A stretch of 64,000 bases of DNA from the NCBI GenBank assembly GCA_035222895.1, contig JAVYIG010007156.1, positions 42,321 to 106,320 of the forward strand, written 5' to 3'. Position 1 is the stretch's first letter, and each line of letters opens with the position of its first letter. A model generated the notes under the pieces. That model saw only the letters and a program-made list of their open reading frames with translations, ran no database searches and was not told where the DNA came from. Source of the DNA: Strongylocentrotus droebachiensis. Lineage: Eukaryota > Echinodermata > Echinoidea > Camarodonta > Strongylocentrotidae. The position numbers and the translations under genes were made by a program. Shown one piece after another: positions 13,180 to 25,301 of this stretch.

Positions 13180-13440
13180 TCCTGCTACATCTTTCTTATC
13201 ATTACCCTTGTTCTATTTTATCCCTTTCTCTTGGCTTGTTTTTCAGTTCTTACCCCACCTCCTTCTCTTATACTATACATGTATATAAATCTTCCTCCTT
13301 CACTTCTCTTCTCTTTTACATTCTCTCTCGTTGTATTGACTATATTTCTCTCGCTCTATCCCCCTCTCTCCCTCTCTACCCCCTTTCCTTCTCTTCAGTC
13401 GGCCTTCTCTTTTTTTTGTTCCCTCTCTCCCTCAATACTT
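13138..13440. repeat. (CT)n and pyrimidine-rich tract
   Basis: A clean CT run lies at about 13147-13172, followed by T/C-rich sequence to about 13440. Its open frames are compositional. Confidence 0.8.
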
Positions 13441-13947
13441 TATATGGAAACGGAAGGATATAATATATGGAATGGAATGAGCTAACGTCTCTTTTCTTTT
13501 CGTTGCATTCTTGTTTGTTTACTTGATCAATGTACCCACCCTCACACATCACCGAATCCAGCATTGATAAGTTCATACATCTTAGACTCGATTGCCCTGG
13601 CAACCAATTTGATTACGTGTTGAGCACTCATACACAACTAAAAGAGTGAAAATCGATAGGAAAAATTCCAATGCCGAATGCAAACCAGGAGAGTGCATAC
13701 ATTCATGGGGAAGGTTTACATCCAAGGATGATGCCATTTATTTTATTTTATGATTATGACCTGGAATAAACCAAACAGAAAGTTATTCGCGGCTAGAAAG
13801 CACAGAGCGAAGTTTTTGTATCCCTTGCTGCTATTTCTTCCTCGTTTTTTTTTAAATTTGATTAATTTATTCTTATCTATTTATCTGTTTTAGAGGAGGA
13901 ATGTGGTTGTCGAAAAACAGAACCATGTTCGGCATTATTTAAAATTC

Positions 13948-14328
13948 TTAAAGGGATCGTTTAACAATGTTAAATCTAAGATGCACGGCCCTACGTGTTA
14001 TCATTGTCTGTGATATGGTGTTATATTGAAGCACTAACAAAATTGCGCTTCAAAATGATCAAGAAGTGCCTCAAAAAAGGTAAAAACCTTTAAGTGACCG
14101 GGTTTACCATATTCGTTTTCCCCAATAGACTGTAGTGTTATGAAAACCGTTTGGCAAACGCAACATTTGATTTCGATTTTCAATCATAAATATCTTGATA
14201 ATCAGACAGGCGATCGGCTTGTAAAAGTCATGGGGTTCCTGACTGACCTAAAGGTTTATAAATATCATTGCAGCATAAGCTAAATCAAGGATTTTTTTAA
14301 AGGATCTAAGACAAAGTTACCGAATCAT
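13948..14328 (+). mobile_element. MITE-like repeat, family 2, copy 1
   Basis: This roughly 380-bp sequence recurs in reverse orientation at 52149-52497, about three-quarters identical by eye. Shared words include CGTTTAACAATGTT, AATTGCGCTTCAAAATGATC, AAATATCTTGATAA, GATCGGCTTGTAAAAGT, ATGGGGTTCC and TGACCTAAAGGTTTATAA. It begins TTAAAGGGATCGTTTAAC, and the opposite end of the second copy reads TTAAAGTGACTCTGTAAC, so short imperfect terminal inverted repeats are likely. It has no coding frame. Confidence 0.75.
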
Positions 14329-14340
14329 ATTAGTCTTAGA

Positions 14341-14677
14341 GGTGTCGTATAGTCGAGTTGTTTGAGCACTTGAATGGAAATTCAACAGACGTGGGTTCGA
14401 TCCCCGACACGGATCTAACTACTTTAGGCAAGGCATTTGTTTACATTTTCCTCCCCATACCCAGGATAGAAATGGGGACCTATGAAAATTACAATTGCCT
14501 GTCTGACAGTACTTACTATGAATGCCCTCACGGTGACCATATACTCCCCAGGAAGTAGAGATGGTGCACATTTTGCGTGAGTAAATCCGATGACCGGAGT
14601 TTTAATTGTATCTGTAAAGTGATTGGATACGGCTTTTCGTGTTAAGCGTTATGAGAATCCAGATTTATTATTATTAA
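14341..14677 (+). mobile_element. tRNA-derived SINE
   Basis: The head is tRNA-like, with an A-box-like segment (TATAGTCGAGTTGTTTGAGC) and a perfect B box (GGTTCGATCCC) at about 14395-14405. The body carries GGCAAGGCATTTGTTTACAT and CCATACCCAGGATAGAAATG, which are also present in diverged form in the SINE at 19923. The tail is TTATTATTATTA. Together these indicate a Pol III SINE derived from a class II (Leu/Ser-type) tRNA. It is diverged and unlikely to be active. Confidence 0.75.
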
Positions 14678-17465
14678 TGCTACTTAGTTCATAACTTTAA
14701 TGAACTTAAATACAACTCTGTAAAGGAAAAGGAAATGCACATGTAGATATAGGCGTTTTGAAGAAAAAAATGGTCGGTAATATCTCACTGCTGTGACCGC
14801 ATTTCCGATTTTGGCAAAATACAATCTCAGCATTCAGGATTCGGTGACTTAAAAATGCTTTCTCTTACCAACCCCCTGCAAAAAAAAATAGATTGGGCTG
14901 TCAGCATTGGGAGAGTGTTTCCTGTTTGAATAAGTGGAACCTGGAGGGAGATTGATTGGTCTCCCAAATGTATCTTACTTTTCCTAATGTGCTCTTCAAG
15001 CCTATACACGTGCGCTACGTGGAATCGACTGCCTTTACAAACAACCCCTGAACTTACGAGGAATTTCCTGAAAGTATGCTCGCTGTATAGTGAGATGTAC
15101 ATGTTTGTACGTGTCTATATTGAGTATGAAACAGCATTTGTGTACGCATAATGTATCTTGATTGTCTTAATTTTAAAGCATATACAACTGTAAGAGAAAA
15201 AAAAGTATTTGTAAGCACATTGTTAAACTTGATTCGATGAAATCGTTGTCATATTTGTTTTATTCTTACAAAACAGGGCCTTTTGGAAGACCGCCAAATT
15301 GGTGATATGTGCCACCCTGTATAAATATCAGATATAAATGAATAAATATTATGAAATTTAAAACAAATACGTTTTTCTGCCAATCAAAGACATTGACTAA
15401 ACAATGTGGTTTACCTCGGGAAAAATAGTTCATAGGGTAGAATCGAAAAAGACATCGCCTTGCTGCCTCCGGAGATCCGGATACCGTTACTACTAAATAA
15501 ATTAAAGTCAATTCACTTTAATAATCCACCAATGAAGAGAACGGATACGAATGTCATGACCACAAATCTCAGACCACATGATGATGGATTTCATCCCTCT
15601 AGCAACAACATTTGGTAAATTCCAACAGCAGTACGCTCAGGAGAAATCATCTTTACTACCTGTTAAAAAGAATGATCCGTTGATTTTGTTATTTATCATC
15701 GAGTGGGCTTGTACCGTGATTAAACATGTTGCCTATTATCCTTCATTATGTTTTCGTTTGCTTGTTCTGTTTTATTTCTATTTTTATACAATATAAAGCG
15801 ATAAGGTGGGTAAACACAACGAAATAACTAGAATCAAATATATTTGTTCGTTTAATTATTATATTTATATAATTATTATTATTATAGGTTCAAAAGAGCC
15901 ATGAGCATCATCGTTATGCAAATCGGTCCAGAACAAAAGTTAATTCGCAATCACTTTATAATTAAGCACATGTTGCATCTTTCGTCGATATTGTGATAAT
16001 ATTCACACAAAAGATAGCGTGGTCAAGTCAAATATTCTAACTTTTACCAGAAAATGCAGTTTGGGGGGTACTGAAGAGCGAGTCTTTAAGACATATCAAA
16101 ATACGCTGGCAGGCTTAAAAAGCATATTTGTTTCGATCCAGATTGTTCCTTAAAGGTTCGCGTCGGTAAACAGCATCCACACGTGAATACTCGTAACGTT
16201 TTGTGCAAACACCATGCTGTGTGTTGTGCAAAGAAGGCGAAGACAGAGATACATAACATCAGTTCAGAGATTGAAGGATTACGATGGATGCGACGAAAGC
16301 AAAAGAACTATCTGTTTTTAAAAGGTCAAATTGAATATACGTCAAAACCCATTCTAAAGATTCTACTGCATTCTGATCGACTTAAAGGCCATTACAACCC
16401 TTGTTATAAACTCATTAATATGAAAATGGGAAAACATGTAAAAAGTAGATTTAAGAAAGTTTAAATTAGATCGGACCAATAATAAGGAAGTTATGAAGGT
16501 TGAAAAATGAGATTACTAAATCTATGCAAATCTCAAATTAGCAATTTCGTCAGTGGATTGTGACGCAGTCGTGGAATAGTTACTCTCCCGTTTGTCGTGT
16601 TCTAAAATGTCCCCCAAACAAAATTTCTTCCTACGCACCTTTACCCTTTTGGGTAGCACATTATTAAAGGTTCTCGAAATGGAAAATATCTTGCTGAGAC
16701 ATATATTTTGCAGGGGGAAAAAATAAATCATTTAGCCTTTTTGTGTGTTGGAACAGAACTTCGTCACAAAGTCGCTGCTGATTCAGCCAATTTGAGTTTC
16801 CCATATATAGAGTGATAACAACTTTGAAAAGTTCATAACTTTGTCATTTTTGTCCGATTTCGTTCAAAATTTCACCTGTCTGTTAATCTGATGTTTCTGC
16901 TTTCTTGTATAGTACTTTACTCTCAAGGATGGATTTCCTTTTAATGTCCGTATGGAGCACAGTACCCATATATTTCCAAGCATCATTGACACCAATAGTA
17001 TCATCTGCAGCACCGTTGCATTTCCCTTGGGGCTATTACTTTTCTCAGGTTCTCCGGACGTTGCGGTCACATAATTTCATTTTACGATTACGCGTTTAGT
17101 TATTCGTTTCATATTGTTTTATTAGCTATTACTTAAGTTCAGCTCAGTTTATTTATATTACTCCACAATTGCATTTAATATACAATTTAAACAGATATAA
17201 TACAAATACATAAACAATGTGAAAACATATATGAAATGTATACATTTAAAAGAATATTACTAGTAATATGAAAGAAAAAGGAGAAAAAGTGGAAGGAAAA
17301 GGAATGCAACAGATTATCTGTGGAATTATGAGCACTGGTAGTGAAGAAACTATAGGGTTCTGTCGAAATAAAATGGGCAGTGATAAATCAATTATATAAT
17401 GTATGAATCATTAATCAGTGATAAGATATAGAAAAAATACGCAAATTTGAACACAATGATAATTC

Positions 17466-17490
17466 TTAAAAATGCCCCCCCCCCCCCACT
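17466..17490. repeat. C homopolymer run
   Basis: A run of about 13 C lies in otherwise A/T-rich sequence. Its length is likely imprecise. Confidence 0.7.
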
Positions 17491-19922
17491 CATTTTATAA
17501 TCGATTTGCCCCAGTTGGAACAAACTACTTTTTATGTTTGGTCATTGATAACTCAAATGCGTTTGTTTCAAATCGGATCAAAGTTTAATTGTTTAAAGCT
17601 GAAAATTGTAAATTGCATGAGTCAATAAGTGCATTACACAAACTAAATTCATTGTTCTTATCGCATAACTGACGAGCAAGAGTAAAAATAAACTTGCGTG
17701 AAAAAGGTTTAAACTTACATTTTTTACCCGGCGGTCTCATAATTCGCGAATACAAGAATACAAGAATACTTAAAAACTGTTTAGCAGATTATACAGGCTA
17801 TTTTTTTTTATCTCGGCTACCACAGCCTTGCATATTGATTGATTAACTTGCAATTCGATTAGTAAATTTTTATTAATTGTATTCTATTTAATAGCAATGT
17901 TAGTTAGTGGGTCATCCCAGTCGACCAACTTTTCCTCACGACCGAAATACCCCCCAAATCCACGATACCGTACGAGACCGAATAAAACATTTGTTTAAAT
18001 AATAAATTAAAGAGACAAAGAGCAAGTCAGAATGTAAAAGAAGGAAACAGCAGATAAATTCACGGCAAGAGAAAGAGCAAAATAAAGAAGAAGTGTTTTG
18101 TTTAACCCTAAGCAAAAAGTATGTTACGCAAAAGAAAAGGATAATACAAAATAAAGAAGATGGAGAAAGAAAAAACTCTGGAAGTAAAGTTAAAAATAAT
18201 AGCATGGGACAGAAGTGTACAACAAATAAATGTAAATTAAAAAAATTGACGAGATGACTGTTTCGTAGGTCCAGAGAACTTTTCAATAATACGTATAGTT
18301 TTAACAATTTTTCAAAAGAATAAGATTATTGTATACTTCCATTGCAGATACATCAATATGGCAGACTATGTTCTCTTTGCCTAACAGACTCATTGCTTTC
18401 TATTTTATGACTCGTTATCTAGCTCGTTATGCTAAATATACATCGTTCCCAAGCTTCCTAATGTGCCCTATTCTTTCAAGCTCAAATAACGATTTAACAA
18501 GTCGCAGCGCCAACATCGATTTTTTTCCCTTTCTTTTTGCAGTATGTTTAAAACCATCTAATACCAATATCAGCTGTTCTGAATGTCACTGAAAGTTTAC
18601 TAAAGAGTTCACTGCACTGGCCTGTAGAACTGCATGTAGCTGAAGCACAGCAAATTGTTAAGGACGATTTTTGTTCGCTGAGAAGAATAACAAGAGTGAT
18701 AACTTCTACATCATAAGAAATAAAAGGTGAATCATATAATCACAGCTAATATTCTTCTATATCTTATTCTTAAATCAAATAATTGATAGGTTTACTTGAT
18801 AAAACAAATATTCCGTAAAATGATATTTGATTTCCATTTATCTTCGAAATGGGACATCAAAATTAACTAAAATATGGGACATGCCCATATAAAACGTCTT
18901 TCATTTCTTGTCCATAAAGTGACGCTTGAATATATACCGCAAGTGTAATTGAAACGATTTATAAAACGTTTCGCCTATCTGCAGTAAGAGATTTAACACG
19001 CCCTCATAATTGTGACACTTTTCATTACTCTATATGACATTTAAATCCCCAGGCGAATAATTTTCATTATTTCACATGGGTTTACAACAGCGCCCACCTA
19101 GTTCCAGTAGGCAATGGTTGAAAAAAAAAAGATCTAAAGGGTGACTTTCTACCGAGGAATTTGATACGTCAGATGTAGGGCCTGATAAGAATCCTAGTCA
19201 TTTCCGCAACCTCATTTCCAGAACCTTACTCTAAATCGAACATCGCAAATAGAATGTGACATTCTTGCTAGTTTGGATCAGTTGACTGAAGTGTGAGTGC
19301 CGTGAGGTATATCGCAGTTTTAGCATATGTGTTTAATAAAAGGTTATACGTCGCCTGAAAATTATGTCGCTAACGAAATAATTTAACATTAATCATAATA
19401 CCATTAGCGGGCATGTTGTCAGTGTCATTAATTTAAACGCGTTGACAGTTCACTTAATAATCAAATGAAAATAAAGTTTATCTTATTGGTAATTTGAGAC
19501 AAATGGGTGTGCTTCGTTTTTGTCTGTTTCCCTTTTATCCTTTCTTGACCTTTCTTATTTTCCTTCATAAATATTTTCTTCTTCTCACCTTTTCCCCCCT
19601 CCCTAAAGGTTTTGAAGGTGTAAGTTTAAAATGAAAGGTCATAAGTATCAAGTACATTCAGACTGACATACTGACGTGTGAATAAGCTGGTAAAAAGGGA
19701 ATCGTATTGTAATAAAATGTTAACAACAAGGGATAAATGTTAAAAGGTGACATTTTGAAATAGTGTGCAAAGGAGTGTGAGGTCGTATCATTTCGACATG
19801 ACGACCGAAGATAAAAAAAAGAAAAAAGAAAGAAAACGCATTTGATATTAAAGTGAGACGTTCACGCCACATTATATGTTTAATGCAATTGCATAGTACA
19901 GACACATCCATGTTTAGTAGAA

Positions 19923-20205
19923 GTGCCGTAGTCGAGCGGTTTAAGCACTTGACTTGAGATTCGAAGGTCGTGGTTCGATCCCCAACACGGCATAATGTCC
20001 TTTGGCAAGGCATTAATCTTCATTTGCCACACTTGACCCGGGTGAGGTAAATGGGAACCTGACATGAATTAATTCCTTGAAATGCCAGAGCGCTGTAATG
20101 GCATGCAGCTAGGCTAAAGCCGGGGTAATAATAAATTTGTGCGCGTCGGAATAGAAATGTCTAGATAGACGGCGCTATATAAATACCTATTATTATTATT
20201 ATTAC
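19923..20205 (+). mobile_element. tRNA-derived SINE with (ATT)n tail
   Basis: The head GTGCCGTAGTCGAGCGGTTT is Leu/Ser-tRNA-like, followed by a perfect B box GGTTCGATCCC near 19973-19983. The body contains CTTTGGCAAGGCATTAATC and GGTAAATGGGAACCTGACAT. The 3' end is GGCGCTATATAAATACC followed by five or six ATT units. The conserved central block resembles the deep metazoan Nin-type SINE core, but this is from memory and needs a library match. It lies about 1.4 kb upstream of the first visible exon. Confidence 0.85.
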
Positions 20206-20370
20206 ATATCATGATTGGCGAGTATTAATATGATATGATTTAGACGTGTTTAATCCAGCATCACTACTGCGGTCAAAGCATTCATCATTAAATCATGATA
20301 CTTTAATGCAGTGCAATCTAGATCGTGCACTATTAGGGCTTGCTTTTCACCTTTCCAGTTACGACACTTG

Positions 20371-20378
20371 TGACGTCA
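20371..20378. promoter_or_regulatory. Perfect CRE octamer TGACGTCA
   Basis: Palindromic CREB/ATF consensus 1.2 kb upstream of exon a. It is one of five perfect octamers between 20.3 and 33.9 kb. Function is inferred from the motif only. Confidence 0.25.
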
Positions 20379-20994
20379 TATCTGCCAGAATAAGGCAATG
20401 ATCAAGGGTTGGTGTGTCTGAGTAGCCAAATGAAGCTTAATCAAAATGTCCACATACTTTAGGACTCGGGATCTGAGCACTCAGGTATGCCACGTGTACT
20501 ATTATAGGAACAACCTTCTCAAGACTAGAATTGTTGAAAGTTATAATGAGCAAAGGTTTCTTTTTCAGATGTTGTAAACATTCAATTTCTTTACAAATAG
20601 TTTACAAATAGAGATAATAGAGAACTCACCATAATTAGTTACAGCCAGCTTTACTTTATTCGACATATATTCTTTTGTTATGTGTAAATTTGCCATGTTT
20701 GTTTGTTATATATTTGTAAAAATGCAAAAGAAAAAGAAATCAAACAGAAATAAATAAGTCAAATCAAATCAAATAATCAAATGACACGACACATAAAAAA
20801 AAACAATAGCAACTACTTTAGACAAATCAACCCAAAGGCATTCCAGTACCCTATATTATATTCCATATAAATCAATGTTCGGATTACGCAATAAGTCTTT
20901 GCAACATTCGCACGTTTCAAAAGGTGTCGTACAAGGCCATTGAATCACTTTTTTTTTAAATAACAAGAATGGGGTATGGCTTAAAACAACTAGT

Positions 20995-21110
20995 ATTAGG
21001 ATAACCATCCTCGAGGCAGCTATCCCCGACATTTGCCCCGGACCACTATAAATTATAACATTACAACCGGACAACTGCCCCCTAGTACACTTACGGGTAG
21101 GAAAACCACC
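20995..21110. mobile_element. Decayed TU-like foldback fragment
   Basis: Words such as GGATAACCATCC, GGCAGCTATCCCC, CCGGACAACTGCCCCCTAG and GGAAAACCACC match the C-rich arm units of the foldback elements at 10963, 46864 and 52924. No inverted arm or target duplication was seen, so this is a degraded remnant at best. Confidence 0.4.
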
Positions 21111-21607
21111 TTATAGTGCAATGACCCATGGACACTATTCTTATCGTTACTTTGGGGGCATTTTTCTTGAGATGAAGGGGTCCGGGATGGTGTGCAGGCA
21201 GTAGTTGATCTGATAAATGTCGTACAACTTTTCTTATGTTGATGAATCACGATCGCAAAGGCTTTCAAAAATTAACCTAAATACCTTGCAATTTCAGCAG
21301 TTCTGAACATCAATTATTGAAACTTGCGACCACAACAATTACGTATGGCCTACAATAACGCATTGGACTTGCCCTTAAGGGCCCCTCCAATCAAAACGGG
21401 CTTAACATTGGAGAGAAAAAAAACACGAGTTTTTGACGGAGATTCCGAATATTACAATGATTTTCTTAGAAATCATCAATAATGCTGGAATCTCGCTCAA
21501 AACAGATTTCTTGAAAGACTTTGCTATCTTGTTTAGATAATATTATATGTATACCACTGATTGAATGTAAACGCCTATTAAACTGTTTCATGTTGATCCT
21601 CTCACAG

Positions 21608-22013
21608 GGCTGGACCCTTACTATAGCGACGATGATGCGAGCACCTCCTCTGAAGGCAGTGCTAAGGTACCCGGTGGTACAAGCCCTATGAAACGAGCTG
21701 CCTCAATGCGAAGACCTCGTCCTGACGAACAGTTCGCGAACCCTAACGATGAAAACCGAAAGCGCTCCTCGAGCATGTCCGGAGCCAGCAGTCCGAGTAC
21801 ACTCACAGTGCCTTCCCCCGTTGACTCCCGAAGGAGGCGTAGCTTCGAGAACTTTCGGATGTGCGATCTCGGGGAGATTCGGCCCGAACTTTACGTGATG
21901 GAAGACGCGCAGACCGGATTGGATAAGACGCAGTCGCCATCAAAAGACGATGCCAATGAGGAAGCCTATGGAATTTTAACGTTTAGTGTCAGATATGAGG
22001 AGTCCACTCAAAG
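21608..22013 (+). CDS. Synaptotagmin-12-like gene, exon a: linker and start of C2A (partial)
   Basis: This internal exon is read in phase from 21610 (first two bases complete a split codon). The acceptor CTCACAG precedes it and the donor AAG|GTAGGA follows it. It encodes an acidic stretch (YYSDDD), then a Ser/Arg-rich linker with KRAAS, RKRSSS and RRRRS. Each of these is a basophilic-kinase-type site; the last serine codon is 21841-21843. A DLGEIRPELY motif follows, then EAYGILTFSVRYEESTQ, which fits the first strand of a synaptotagmin C2A domain. Ser/Arg-type linkers and an LG..(P)EL motif precede C2A in synaptotagmin-12, which is reported to be a PKA target on synaptic vesicles. Codon use is GC-rich compared with the surrounding intron. 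The upstream transmembrane exon is not visible. The synaptotagmin-family call is strong; the Syt12 subtype is inferred, with Syt14/16 or a divergent Syt as alternatives. Confidence 0.85.
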
Positions 22014-22154
22014 GTAGGATTACTCAAACCATCTCATTATTAGTATTGTCTTGTGTTCAATGTATCTACTGGGCAGAGAAAGATATCCATCACGGATTTG
22101 AGTTTATAATATGTTTATGCCACAATGCATTTCTTTGAGGGGAAATACACAGGC

Positions 22155-22180
22155 TACCACTCCACCCCCCCCCCCCCTCA
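22155..22180. repeat. C homopolymer run
   Basis: A CCACCCC lead-in is followed by about 14 C and then CTCACACAAA. It is simple sequence just inside the large intron. Confidence 0.7.
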
Positions 22181-22609
22181 CACAAATATACACATTGGTG
22201 TAGTACGTCAAAAGTTTGAGAATTGACTTGACGAGTACGCGAAGCTATATGCAATCAATCAATTCTAAGAATACGGAGGGATACATTATGACACAAGTTA
22301 CAAGTATATAACGAGCTTAACGAAACGCTCCTGATCTCTCATATACCATGCAATAAGGTAATTCGGATAAGTTGAAGTTTTATCAGCAAGTTACTCTGTC
22401 GGCAAGATTTGTACAAGAACTAAAAACAATCCTAACACAGTGTGAGCCAAATCTATTGTGCCCATAAGCTTGCGATTGTACCTTTGGATCAAGAAATGAA
22501 GAGTTAGAATGTAGGGGGCGTGAGAAGAAACGTAATTAAGAGGGGGCCAGAACAAATTGGGTTATACACATCAAAAATAATACAGGTGGTTGAAGTTGTA
22601 AACATAACT

Positions 22610-22735
22610 GACAATAGGGACTTTTAGATTTACACAACGACAACATGGATTGCTACGATCGACGTCCTTTTAATGCACTGCCTTGAATGGACGTCACACA
22701 TATCAGTACACGCAAATCTAAAAGTCCCTACTGTC
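22610..22735. mobile_element. Short MITE / palindromic element, 126 bp
   Basis: The terminal inverted repeats are about 22 bp: GACAATAGGGACTTTTAGAT at the left, and the right end reads inverted as GACAGTAGGGACTTTTAGAT. Inside is a second inverted pair, GACGTCC and GGACGTC. No target duplication is obvious. The element is only 0.6 kb after exon a. Confidence 0.75.
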
Positions 22736-23339
22736 AAAGAGGAAACACCCTGCGATTGACATTGGAGGGAAGCTACTGCGATTAAGATCCTTATTCCACC
22801 TGTCTCTTTCTACCACTTTATAATGTTCTCCCTTTCCTTTCTTTCTTACCCTTTCATTCACTGTAGAACCAACAAATCAAGGATATCGTTACAATGATTT
22901 CTACCCGTATTAATCGTTGTCTTCCTATAGTGAGAAGGGAAAAAAGTCAAGGGAGAGACATCAATATTTCAAGCCCACGTTTTAGCCTCTGGTTTGATGA
23001 GGCTAAATGTCAGAGCTCAAACTAAGCGAATTACACCTAAAGTAGTGCTCCCAAACGCACGACTGGAGTCATCAGATGGCCAGAAAACGAACGAGAGGGA
23101 AATAACGTTTGCCACGCTTTTAATCTGTCAAGAAATTCCCCCGCGTGTATTTCTCAACAAATTGACTTTTGCGTTCACTCGACGATCTAAATGTTTCAGC
23201 AATCGATCAAGACGCGCGTAAAGATCAAGACTAATTGGGTACAAGATTGTTACCCGATCTCCACATCTGACACCTACTATGAAAGTGGCTTTCCCCGCTA
23301 AAATCGTGAGGGCAATCTTGGACTGTTTTTCATGTAACG

Positions 23340-23735
23340 AAAGCGCCAATTCTCGCTACCCCAAATAGCGATTCTGCCGAGATCCGGGGAAAATCCTGAA
23401 AACGCGCATTGCATTATGGGATAGCTTTTCGACATTACAGCTTCATGTGCAGGCGTTCGTGATCACAACCCTCTCTTTCACGGTAGAGTTTAACGGTCTT
23501 TTGTGCTAAAGTCACTAATTCTGCCCGAAGCTTTCCATTGCATATTATAATCTGTACAAATTACACTGATTGGCATCGATTTTAGCGTGCGTGAAAACTC
23601 TGCACAGCGAACACAGGCGCTAGCGCCAGCGGGATGGGACTCTATACCGGAAGTTGTAGTGACGACCCGAGAGAGTGAAAGTTACCTCGTCTCGCGAATT
23701 TCGAGATTTTCGTACCTATTTAGGGTAGCGAGAAT
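23340..23735 (+). promoter_or_regulatory. CpG-rich promoter-like patch (tentative)
   Basis: This patch is unusually CpG-rich for the window. It contains GCATTATGGGA, an ETS-type ACCGGAAGT followed by GTGACG, and TCTCGCGA. It also carries an inverted pair, CCAATTCTCGCTACC near 23347 and GGTAGCGAGAATTGG near 23724. It could be an alternative promoter downstream of exon a or the end of an unrecognised transposon. No transcript evidence is available from sequence. Confidence 0.2.
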
Positions 23736-24294
23736 TGGAGGTTGTCCGAACTCGAGTGAAACATTAACATTACTTTTATATACGATAACTCTCTTTTCTA
23801 TCGTTATTATTTGATAAATCAATTTGCATTTCATAATTTTGTGAGATAATACAGTCTAACACGATGTGAAGTTGTTGTGTGTTGGATTAATTGATTGCAT
23901 TGCATAGCCAAGTAATGTATTCCACAGCGCCCTGATTTCGGAACACTAAACAATGTCAAGTGCGTGATACTTGGTATGGTAGAGTTTGAGGACGATGTTG
24001 TTCATACAAAAATGCATGTAATTTTAAATCTAACTTCATTAGGTGTCAAAAAATACGTGACAATTTGATGATAAATGTCCACCATGTCATTCTCATAAGA
24101 AGTAACATTCGTCAAATGTACTTGTTTGATTTATATTAACGTGTAAACGAACAGCCCGTGGTAGAAATTGAACTTCAAACAACTGCTTGAGAAGACTTCA
24201 TTTTACGGTCTGTCTGATATGACAAATGAGACGATTACTTTCACATAAATCATTCATGTATATGATGAGGTTACCAGCCTCTGTTCCATACCTT

Positions 24295-24345
24295 TCACTC
24301 CCCCTTCTCCTCTCTCTCTTTCTCTCTCTCTCTCTCCCTCCCATC
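24295..24345. repeat. (CT)n microsatellite
   Basis: CTCTCTCT runs are interrupted by TTT and CCC. The feature is short and unremarkable. Confidence 0.8.
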
Positions 24346-25287
24346 ATCTTATAACTCTTTTTCTGTCTATCACTCTGTCCCACATACTGCCCCAAAAGTC
24401 ATGTAAAAATAACATGATGGATAAATACTGTTATATATATTTGACTATTCTTAATCAGGATGGATGTTTTAATAGAGCATGATAAACTATCTAAATTACA
24501 ATTCAGTTCTTCTATAGTTTATGATCTTTGCTAGATGTTGGGAAAGAACCTCCACAATTCTTTTTCTCAGCTCTTTCTGTTTCTCTTTTTGATTGCTTGT
24601 TAAAAAGACTTCAGCATTGGGCCTCCTTTTTCGAAAAAATATTGATCTGCCACCTTAACGACTAATGTGTCTTCCAGATATTGTTCAAAGGCAATGATTC
24701 ACATCTAACCGCCATTCATGTTCGCAGCCTTTATAATCCGGCTTTCATATTTGGGATCTTCATAAAGAAACAAATCGTTCATTTCCTTCTTCCCAATCAT
24801 CACCACTACAGACAAGCCTTTACAATTACCCGTCATTTCCAATGTCAATACATATTCACCAGCCCCGTCAAACGAATGTTACCTTGAATTCATCATAATT
24901 ATTTTGTTCATGTTTGCCTACATTTCAAAATGTCTCGCCATAAAAGCAATCGACGTTAATATTGAATGATAATCGCAGGCGAGTGGAATGAATGTCTCGT
25001 TTCTAGCGGAAGCTTGATTTCCTTTCAAATTCTTGAGGGAATTTCGGTGTTTCATGAATGCATACTGCCCTAAATGACTCGAAAACGGCCCTAAAGCCTC
25101 AGCAAATAAAAAATATGCATCGCCCGAGCAAAATCCAAAAAAATACACTTAGCTTCTAACGATGACATTTCAGATTGTCGATGATCACATACTCATTTTA
25201 TACGTAGAACTTCAAGGCACTCGAAACACATGTGCAACTCAAAGGCCCTATCGAACTATAGGGTTCAATGTACTAGTTACATTACTG

Positions 25288-25301
25288 GTTACCATGGTAA
25301 C
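25288..25301. promoter_or_regulatory. Perfect palindromic X-box (RFX site) GTTACCATGGTAAC
   Basis: This 14-bp perfect palindrome fits the X-box consensus GTHNYYATRRNAAC bound by RFX factors, which control ciliary and some neuronal genes. It lies 3.3 kb into the large intron. Occupancy is inferred, not shown. Confidence 0.4.

Larger units (their letters stand above)
1..21607 (+). other. Upstream intron (partial) of the synaptotagmin-like gene, or 5' flank
   Basis: No coding exon could be recognised in this 21.6-kb stretch. It ends in a pyrimidine-containing acceptor (CCTCTCACAG) at 21598-21607, and the first exon needs one codon base from an upstream exon, so at least part of this is intron. 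It holds MITEs, a minisatellite, microsatellites, a foldback element, a tandem repeat and SINEs, listed separately. The stretches 135-735, 1130-1780, 3250-4330, 5510-6430, 6830-7580, 7840-9050, 9250-10960, 11270-12170, 12490-13130, 14680-19920 and 20205-20990 hold only short low-complexity tracts and scattered ORFs with no recognisable domains. The N-terminal exon with the expected transmembrane segment was not found. Confidence 0.6.
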
